In this document: piece after piece, positions 58,241-64,000 of the stretch
Layout of the letters: every line of letters starts with the position of its first letter
How positions within the stretch are numbered: the first letter of the stretch is position 1
Assembly: GCA_965243835.1 (NCBI GenBank)
Contig: OZ251578.1
Span: forward strand, 2,790,001 to 2,854,000
Direction: 5' to 3'
Length of the DNA stretch: 64,000 bases
Origin: G965202665 sp965243835
GTDB lineage: Bacteria > Actinomycetota > Acidimicrobiia > Spongiisociales > Spongiisociaceae
Position numbers and translations under genes: made by a program
Notes under the pieces: generated by a model
The model's database searches: none
Told to the model about the DNA's origin: nothing
Seen by the model: the letters and a program-made list of their open reading frames with translations, nothing else

Positions 58241-58674
58241 CCCTTTCCGACTACCTCCCCATAGCAGTGATGTTCGTCTTGGCGACGGCCTTTGCGGGCG
58301 TTTCGCTGATTGTTTCCTATTTGCTTTCCTACCGCCGTCCCACCCCCGAAAAACTGGAGCCCTACGAGTGCGGGATCGTCACCGAAGCCGAACCGATGCA
58401 CCGCTTCCCGGTCAAGTTCTACCTGGTGGCCATCCTGTTCGTCATTTTCGACGTGGAGATCATTTTCCTGTTCGCCTGGGCGGCCGCCTTTGCGGACCTG
58501 GGCTGGTTCGGGGCGGCGGCGGTGGGCGTGTTCACCCTGCTGATCGTGGAAACCCTGGGTTATGCGTGGAAGCGGGGGGCTTTGGACTGGAACGAGTCCC
58601 GCCGGGCCCGTTACCGCCCCGCCCGCCCGGCCCGGGATGCGGCCGCGACGGAACCGGCGGGGAAGGCCGCCTGA
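58237..58674 (+). CDS. nuoA: NADH-quinone oxidoreductase subunit A
   Basis: A 145-residue membrane subunit of complex I with three helices. The family loop PYECGIVTEAE near residue 42 and KFYLVAILFVIFDVEIIFLF near 58 are diagnostic. GTG 58237 overlaps the methyltransferase stop. A hydrophilic, Arg/Ala-rich C-terminal tail extends beyond the usual length. Confidence 0.95.
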   Translation: MTLSDYLPIAVMFVLATAFAGVSLIVSYLLSYRRPTPEKLEPYECGIVTEAEPMHRFPVKFYLVAILFVIFDVEIIFLFAWAAAFADLGWFGAAAVGVFTLLIVETLGYAWKRGALDWNESRRARYRPARPARDAAATEPAGKAA

Positions 58675-59144
58675 TGGCCCGCCTGTCCTCCCCTCCCAAT
58701 CTGCTCACCACCACCCTGGGCAAGGCCATGCGCTGGGCGCAGACCCAATCAATGTGGCCCGCCACCTTCGGCTTGGCCTGTTGCGCCATCGAAATGATGG
58801 CCACCGGCACCGCCCACAACGACTTGGCCCGCTTCGGGATGGAGGTGTTCCGGGCCTCCCCCCGCCAAGCCGACCTTATGATCGTGGCCGGACGGGTGTC
58901 GCAAAAAATGGCCCCGGTGTTGCGCCAAGTGTACGACCAGATGGCCGATCCCAAATGGGTGATATCCATGGGGGCGTGCGCCTCCACCGGCGGAATGTTC
59001 AACAACTACGCCTTGGTGCAGGGGGTGGATCAGGTGGTTCCGGTGGATATGTACGTGCCCGGATGCCCGCCCGGACCGCAGTCGCTGATGCACGGCATAC
59101 TCACCTTGCAGGAACGGGTGATGAGCGGAGAGGCCGCCCGGTGA
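58674..59144 (+). CDS. nuoB: NADH-quinone oxidoreductase subunit B
   Basis: A 156-residue peripheral subunit that carries cluster N2, next to the quinone site. Cluster ligands are visible in FGLACCAIEMMA (tandem Cys), SMGACASTGGMF and YVPGCPPGP. ATG 58674 overlaps the nuoA stop (TGATG). Length is on the short side, without N-terminal extension. Confidence 0.96.
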   Translation: MARLSSPPNLLTTTLGKAMRWAQTQSMWPATFGLACCAIEMMATGTAHNDLARFGMEVFRASPRQADLMIVAGRVSQKMAPVLRQVYDQMADPKWVISMGACASTGGMFNNYALVQGVDQVVPVDMYVPGCPPGPQSLMHGILTLQERVMSGEAAR

Positions 59145-59187
59145 CGTTCCCCGCCCGGACGCGCCCCCGCCCCGCAGGCGGCGAATT

Positions 59188-59769
59188 ATGAGCCGGACGG
59201 CGGGCGACAATCAGCCCTCCCCGGAGGCGGACCCCATGGATCTCAAAGCCGCCGCCGAGTCCGCAACGGAGGAACGGGAGACGGTCCCCGCGCCCGACCA
59301 AGAATTCTTGGAGGCCCTGCTGGCCGCCGCCCCCACCGCTACGGCCGGGGAGTCCCTGGGGGACCGCACCATCCGGGCGCAACCCTCCGACCTGCTCCCC
59401 TTGGCGCAGGCGGCCCGGGAGGCCGGTTTTGAGATGTGCCCGGACATCACCGCCGTCGACTACCTGGGCAAACGCCCGGAACGTTACGAGCTGGTAGTTA
59501 ACCTGCTGTCGGTCTCCCGCAACCGACGGGTGCGGATTTTGGCCGCCGTCCCGGAAAACGACCCGCGCGTCCCGTCCCTGGTCGCCGTGTACCCGGGGGC
59601 CAACTTCCTGGAAAGGGAAGTGTTCGACATGTTCGGAATCCGGTTCGAGGGCCATCCCGACCTGACCCGCATCCTGATGCCCGACGACTGGCGGGGGCAC
59701 CCGTTGCGCAAAGACTTCGCGGTGGGGGAAGTGCCGGTGCAGTTCAAGGAAGCCCCGCAGGTTCTGTGA
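59188..59769 (+). CDS. nuoC: NADH-quinone oxidoreductase subunit C
   Basis: A 193-residue 30-kDa subunit of the peripheral arm. The conserved stretch YPGANFLEREVFDMFGIRFE followed by HPDLTRILMPDDWRGHPLRK is diagnostic. An acidic N-terminal extension of about 35 residues precedes it. It starts 43 bp after nuoB, the largest gap in the operon, and ends overlapping nuoD. Confidence 0.94.
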   Translation: MSRTAGDNQPSPEADPMDLKAAAESATEERETVPAPDQEFLEALLAAAPTATAGESLGDRTIRAQPSDLLPLAQAAREAGFEMCPDITAVDYLGKRPERYELVVNLLSVSRNRRVRILAAVPENDPRVPSLVAVYPGANFLEREVFDMFGIRFEGHPDLTRILMPDDWRGHPLRKDFAVGEVPVQFKEAPQVL

Positions 59770-61121
59770 TGACCGACACCGGAACCACCCGCGCCGATGA
59801 GCTGTGGCTGACCGGCACCGAAGTCCCGGAATGGATGACGTCCGGCACCGACGAGGGCGCGCAGGAAATGGAACGGGCCGAACCCGAAGGCCGGGCGGTG
59901 GAGCAACGCGGCAGCCGGGTGGTGGACGACTGGGTGATCTCCGAGGAGCCGGCCGAGGACGAGCGGATGATCGTCAATATGGGCCCCCAGCACCCCTCCA
60001 CGCACGGGGTGCTCCGCCTTAACCTGGAACTGGAGGGGGAGATCGTCCGCCGCATCAAACCGGTGATCGGCTACCTGCACACCGGGATGGAAAAAACCGC
60101 CGAAACCCTCACCTACCTGCAGGGCGGGACCAACGTGACCCGGATGGACTACCTGGCCCCTTTCCACAACGAACTGTGCTACTCGCTGGCGGTGGAGAAA
60201 CTGCTGGGGGTGGAAATCCCGCCCCGGGCGCAGGCCATCCGGGTGCTTTTGACGGAACTGAACCGGATTTCCTCCCATCTGGTGGCCACCGCCACCAACG
60301 GCATGGACATCGGGGCCCTGTCCATGATGATGTACGGGTTCCGGGAGCGGGAACTGATCTTGGCTTTCTTCGAGAAAACCACCGGGTTGCGGATGAACCA
60401 CAACTTCATCCGTCCCGGCGGGGTGGCCGCCGACCTGCCCGACGGGTGGCAAGAGGACGTGGAACGGATCCTGGAAAGAATCCCGACCGCGATGGAGGAC
60501 TACGAGGATCTGCTCAAGGAGAACTCCATCTGGAAGGGGCGCACCCGGGGAGTGGGGATCATCACCGCCCGGGAATGCCTGGCCTACGGGATCACCGGCC
60601 CCATCCTGAAAGCCAGCGGGGTGGACTGGGATCTGCGCAAAACCCAACCCTACTCGGGCCTGGAGAAATACGATTTCGACACGGCGACGGGGCGGGAGGG
60701 GGACGTGTACGACCGTTACCGGGTGCGCATCGAGGAAATGCGCCAGTCGTTGCGCATCGTCGCCCAGGCCGCGGAGCGAATGCCCGCCGGGGACTACAAA
60801 ACCGACGACCGCAAGGTTTCCCCTCCCCCCCGGCGCCGCCTGGACGAGTCGATGGAAGCCCTCATCCACCATTTCAAGATTTACACGGAAGGGTTCACGG
60901 TTCCGGAGGGGGAAACCTACGTTGCGGTGGAGTCCCCCCGGGGCGAGCTGGGCTGTTATCTGGTATCGGACGGGGGCGGACGCCCGTTGCGCATGCACAC
61001 CCGCGGCCCGTCTTTTTCCAACCTGCAGGCCCTGCCGGTGATGATGGCCGACTCGTTGGTGGCGGACGTGGTGGCCTGCATCGCCTCCCTGGACCCGGTG
61101 ATGGGAGACGTGGACCGGTAA
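59769..61121 (+). CDS. nuoD: NADH-quinone oxidoreductase subunit D
   Basis: A 450-residue 49-kDa subunit shaping the quinone-binding pocket. Diagnostic: NMGPQHPSTHGVLRLNLELE near residue 74, GYLHTGMEKTAE, YLAPFHNELCYSLAVEKLLG, and GELGCYLVSDGG near the C-terminus. The first 60 residues are a variable acidic extension. ATG 59769 overlaps the nuoC stop. The stop overlaps nuoE (TAATG). Confidence 0.96.
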   Translation: MTDTGTTRADELWLTGTEVPEWMTSGTDEGAQEMERAEPEGRAVEQRGSRVVDDWVISEEPAEDERMIVNMGPQHPSTHGVLRLNLELEGEIVRRIKPVIGYLHTGMEKTAETLTYLQGGTNVTRMDYLAPFHNELCYSLAVEKLLGVEIPPRAQAIRVLLTELNRISSHLVATATNGMDIGALSMMMYGFRERELILAFFEKTTGLRMNHNFIRPGGVAADLPDGWQEDVERILERIPTAMEDYEDLLKENSIWKGRTRGVGIITARECLAYGITGPILKASGVDWDLRKTQPYSGLEKYDFDTATGREGDVYDRYRVRIEEMRQSLRIVAQAAERMPAGDYKTDDRKVSPPPRRRLDESMEALIHHFKIYTEGFTVPEGETYVAVESPRGELGCYLVSDGGGRPLRMHTRGPSFSNLQALPVMMADSLVADVVACIASLDPVMGDVDR

Positions 61122-61765
61122 TGGAAACGGCCGCTCCCCCCTACGCCTGGTCCGAACAGGCCGAGAGCCGGGCGGCGGCGATAATGGCCCGCTACCCGCA
61201 CCCGCGCTCGGCGGTGATGCCCCTGCTCTACATCGCCATGCGGGAAGACGGGTACCTGACCGAAGCGGGGATGCGCAAGGTGGCGGAAATGACCGGGATC
61301 ACCCCGGCCCAGGTGGCGGCGGTGGCCGGGTTCTACACGATGTACAAACGGGCCCCGGTGGGAAAGTACCTGGTGTCGGTGTGCACCTCTCTTTCCTGCT
61401 GGTTGCTGGGAGCGGACGATGTGCTGCAAGCGGTGGAGGAGGCGGCCGGGGTCCCCTCCGGGCAGACCGACCGGCGGGGGCTGGTCTCCCCCGAGCATGT
61501 GGAATGCATCGGGGCTTGCGGAGGGGCCCCGGCCTTGCAGGTCAACTACGAGTTCGTGGAAGGAGCCACCCCGCAGACGGCCCGTTCCCTGGTGGAGTGG
61601 CTGCTGGCCGAAAGTCCCGACTCCGTGAACGGGGACGACCTGCAGGAGCGGTTCGGGGGGGGCGCCGGTTTCGACTGGGGCATCCCGGACCCCGCCCGGT
61701 CGGAGGGGCCGATCCCCGCCTTCGGGCCGCTGGGTTCGACGCCGGGTGCGGAGGAGGGGCGATGA
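61121..61765 (+). CDS. nuoE: NADH-quinone oxidoreductase subunit E
   Basis: A 214-residue 24-kDa thioredoxin-like subunit with [2Fe-2S] cluster N1a. Four Cys ligands are seen as CTSLSC near residue 87 and CIGACG near 130; AGFYTMYKRAPVGKY precedes them. The Gly/Pro-rich tail after about 175 is an extension. Overlaps nuoD and nuoF at each end. Confidence 0.94.
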   Translation: METAAPPYAWSEQAESRAAAIMARYPHPRSAVMPLLYIAMREDGYLTEAGMRKVAEMTGITPAQVAAVAGFYTMYKRAPVGKYLVSVCTSLSCWLLGADDVLQAVEEAAGVPSGQTDRRGLVSPEHVECIGACGGAPALQVNYEFVEGATPQTARSLVEWLLAESPDSVNGDDLQERFGGGAGFDWGIPDPARSEGPIPAFGPLGSTPGAEEGR

Positions 61766-63108
61766 GCGCACCGCTCATCCTCACCTCCCGGATGAGGGAG
61801 CATCCCCGCCGCAGCCACGCCTTGGCCTGCTACGAAGAGTCGGGCGGCTACCGGGCCCTGCGCACAGTACTGGGCGAGGACGGGTCCGGGCCGGGGATGA
61901 CGGCCGCCGAAGTGACCGGGGAGGTCAAAAACTCCATGTTGCGGGGCCGGGGCGGGGCCGGGTTTCCGGCCGGGATGAAATGGAGTTTCCTGGCCCCCGC
62001 CCGCCCCTCCTACCTGGTGGTGAACGCCGACGAGTCCGAGCCGGGCACGTTCAAGGACCGGCAACTGATGGAACGGGATCCCCACCAGCTGGTGGAGGGG
62101 GTGATCATCGCCTCCTACGCCAACGAGGCGCATCACGCTTTCATCTACATCAGGGGGGAATATCCGAAAGCGGCCCGCCGGGTGCAGGCGGCGGTGGACG
62201 AAGCCTACGCGGCCGGGTATCTGGGGACGGACATTTTAGGGAGCGGGTTCGACTTGGAGGCCGCCATCCACTTGGGGGCGGGGGCCTACATCTGCGGGGA
62301 GGAGACGGCCCTGCTCAACAGTCTGGAGGGGCGGCGGGGGGAACCCCGCCTCAAGCCCCCCTATTTCCCGGCCGCCAAAGGCCTGTACAACCAGCCCACC
62401 ATCGTCAACAACGTGGAAACCCTGTCCAATCTGCCCTGGATCATCAACCACGGCGGGGAAGCCTACGCGGCCATCGGCCCCGCCGACTCCCCCGGAACGC
62501 GCATGTGCTCGGTGTCCGGACACGTGGCGCGGCCCGGCAACTACGAGATCGTGGAGGGAATGACCTGGCGTCATCTGATCTACGAGACGGCGGGGGGAAT
62601 CCGGGACGGCAACCGGCTCAAGGCGTGGGTGCCGGGCGGGGCCTCCGCCCCCTGGTTCGTACCGGACCTGCATTTGGACACCGAAGTCACCAAGGCGGTG
62701 ATCGACTCCCTGGGCTCCATGGTCGGGTCGGGAGCGGTGATCGTGATGGATCACACCACCGACATGGTGGCGGCCGCGGAACGGCTGGTGCGCTTCTTCG
62801 CCCACGAGTCGTGCGGGCAGTGCACCCCCTGCCGGGAGGGGACCGACTGGCTGGACGGCATTCTGCGCCGGATAATGGACGGGCAGGGCCGGGCGGCGGA
62901 CGCCGATCTGCTGTACGACGTGTCGGACAACATTTCCCCCGGGATGACCTGGCCCCCCAAGATGACCACCATCTGCCCGCTGGGGCCGTCGGCGGTGTCG
63001 CCGGTGGATTCCCTCCTCAAATATTTCCGGGAGGAAGTGGACGAGTATCTGCGGGCGGCCCAGCTGACGCCGGTGAGCATCCGGACGCCGGCGGGAGCGG
63101 CGGTATGA
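61762..63108 (+). CDS. nuoF: NADH-quinone oxidoreductase subunit F
   Basis: A 448-residue 51-kDa subunit that binds NADH and FMN and carries cluster N3. RGRGGAGFPAGMKW near residue 60 (FMN/NADH), NADESEPGTFKDR near 93, GAGAYICGEETALLNSLEG near 175, and ESCGQCTPCREGT near 352 with a distal Cys in TICPLG give the [4Fe-4S] site. ATG 61762 overlaps nuoE stop (ATGA). Confidence 0.96.
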   Translation: MSAPLILTSRMREHPRRSHALACYEESGGYRALRTVLGEDGSGPGMTAAEVTGEVKNSMLRGRGGAGFPAGMKWSFLAPARPSYLVVNADESEPGTFKDRQLMERDPHQLVEGVIIASYANEAHHAFIYIRGEYPKAARRVQAAVDEAYAAGYLGTDILGSGFDLEAAIHLGAGAYICGEETALLNSLEGRRGEPRLKPPYFPAAKGLYNQPTIVNNVETLSNLPWIINHGGEAYAAIGPADSPGTRMCSVSGHVARPGNYEIVEGMTWRHLIYETAGGIRDGNRLKAWVPGGASAPWFVPDLHLDTEVTKAVIDSLGSMVGSGAVIVMDHTTDMVAAAERLVRFFAHESCGQCTPCREGTDWLDGILRRIMDGQGRAADADLLYDVSDNISPGMTWPPKMTTICPLGPSAVSPVDSLLKYFREEVDEYLRAAQLTPVSIRTPAGAAV

Positions 63109-64000
63109 GCGGCGCCGGGAAGGAAATGGTCACCGTCGTCATCGACGGGCGGGAGGCGTCGGCGGCGGCCGGGGAGTTGCTGATCAAGGTGGCCGAAGAA
63201 CACGGGACCCACATTCCCCGGTTCTGCTGGCATCCCCGGATGAACCCGGTGGGGATGTGCCGGATGTGCCTGGTGGAAATGGACACCCCCCGGGGAAGGG
63301 CCCTCATCCCCGCCTGCATGCAACCGGTGAGCGACGGGATGACGGTCCACACCCGGTCGGAGACGGCCCTCAAAGCCCAGGAGGGGGTGCTGGAGTTTCT
63401 GCTCATCAACCATCCCCTGGACTGCCCGGTGTGCGACAAGGGCGGGGAGTGCCCGCTCCAGGACCAGACCATGTCCTACGGGCCGGGGGAAAGCCGCTTC
63501 GTGGAGGAGAAACGCCATTTTGAAAAACCCATCCCCATCAGCGACTTGGTGCTTTTGGACCGGGAGCGGTGCATCCTGTGCGCGCGCTGCACCCGCTTCT
63601 CCGATGAGATCTCCGGCGACCCGCTGATTGAATTCCAGGGGCGGGGCTCCCACACCCAGGTTCTCACCTTCCCGGACGAGCCTTTCCATTCCTACTTCTC
63701 GGGCAACACGGTGCAGATCTGCCCGGTGGGGGCCCTGACCGCCGTCCCCTACCGTTTCCGGGCCCGCCCCTGGGATCTGCGCATCGTGGAAAGCACGGGC
63801 GGGTTCCACACCGAAGGCTCCCGCATTGCGGTGCACGCCTCCCACAACCGGGTGTTGCGCTTTTTGGGAGTGGACAACGGGTCCCCCAACCAGGGATGGC
63901 TGTCGGACAAGGAACGGTTCGGGTTTGAGTACATCAACTCCCCCGACCGGTTGCGCACTCCCCTCATCCGGGGCGCGGGCGGGGAGTTGCGGGAGGCGGA
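63105..64000 (+). CDS. nuoG: NADH-quinone oxidoreductase subunit G, 3' end outside window
   Basis: The first 298 residues of the 75-kDa subunit; the frame is open to the right edge. The [2Fe-2S] N1b ligands are FCWHPRMNPVGMCRMC with a following Cys in PACMQP. HPLDCPVCDKGGECPLQDQ supplies the His/Cys cluster N5 ligands, and CILCARCTRF with QICPVGAL supplies N4. The molybdopterin-like domain begins near residue 215. ATG 63105 overlaps the nuoF stop (ATGA), completing the chain of overlapping genes from the methyltransferase onward. Confidence 0.95.
   Translation, partial: MSGAGKEMVTVVIDGREASAAAGELLIKVAEEHGTHIPRFCWHPRMNPVGMCRMCLVEMDTPRGRALIPACMQPVSDGMTVHTRSETALKAQEGVLEFLLINHPLDCPVCDKGGECPLQDQTMSYGPGESRFVEEKRHFEKPIPISDLVLLDRERCILCARCTRFSDEISGDPLIEFQGRGSHTQVLTFPDEPFHSYFSGNTVQICPVGALTAVPYRFRARPWDLRIVESTGGFHTEGSRIAVHASHNRVLRFLGVDNGSPNQGWLSDKERFGFEYINSPDRLRTPLIRGAGGELREA

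Noticed and set aside
1..64000. tRNA, rRNA, riboswitch, insertion sequence or attachment-site signatures
   Set aside because: Intergenic gaps are short and were read on both strands; no cloverleaf, transposase or inverted-repeat-flanked element was found.

Overview
The window is about 64 kb of high-GC DNA from an actinobacterium. An Acidimicrobiia-like lineage is my best guess (inference). The clues are a dnaK-grpE-dnaJ-hspR operon, DUF3151 and DUF4032 proteins, an EccC-type (type VII secretion) ATPase, a Rex regulator, a split b6-type cytochrome b next to a Rieske protein, and many genes whose -10 box lies only 6-8 nt before the start codon, which suggests leaderless mRNAs. No tRNA, rRNA, CRISPR array, insertion sequence or phage gene was seen.

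Layout. 1-6.1 kb: 3' part of an EccC-like ATPase, a quinone oxidoreductase, a DUF4032 protein and ribosomal protein L28. 6.1-9.9 kb: an ABC ATPase and small defence or toxin-antitoxin-like genes (hicA, two duplicated double-domain hicB genes, MerR/DUF433 plus DUF5615). 10-17 kb: housekeeping and sugar metabolism (SDR, GH1, Gfo/Idh/MocA, 2-hydroxyacid dehydrogenase, HhH-GPD, udk, proC). 17.1-25.9 kb: two giant SLH-domain surface proteins. Each is preceded by a promoter-like element with a homopolymeric G tract between the -35 and -10 boxes, and decayed 5' copies lie upstream of the second. 25.9-33.8 kb: PQQ-type sugar dehydrogenase lipoprotein, a membrane HdrD-like Fe-S protein, RHH and MNT genes, GH13, an ABC exporter and DUF3151. 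33.9-39.9 kb: hipBA and the heat-shock operon; here dnaJ carries a 90-residue piece of the DnaK ATPase domain at its C-terminus. 40.0-43.7 kb (minus strand): a cbb3-oxidase-like set in which the CcoN-like subunit has lost every haem and copper ligand, plus a possible 30-aa membrane peptide. 43.9-49.7 kb: a seven-gene bc-type complex operon. 49.7-56.8 kb: a secreted repeat/metzincin protein and three tandem lipoprotein paralogues; the second half is AT-rich, so probably acquired, and it is recombining. 56.8-64 kb: rex, a methyltransferase, then nuoABCDEFG (nuoG cut by the window edge).

How it fits together. Rex (NADH/NAD+ sensor), complex I, the bc-type cluster and the cbb3-like set form a respiratory neighbourhood. 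Three of the cytochrome-complex proteins share the same short N-terminal module, which suggests a common docking or assembly signal. The SLH proteins, the repeat-metalloprotease and the lipoproteins form a variable cell-surface repertoire, with signs of slipped-strand switching and of recombination between repeats.
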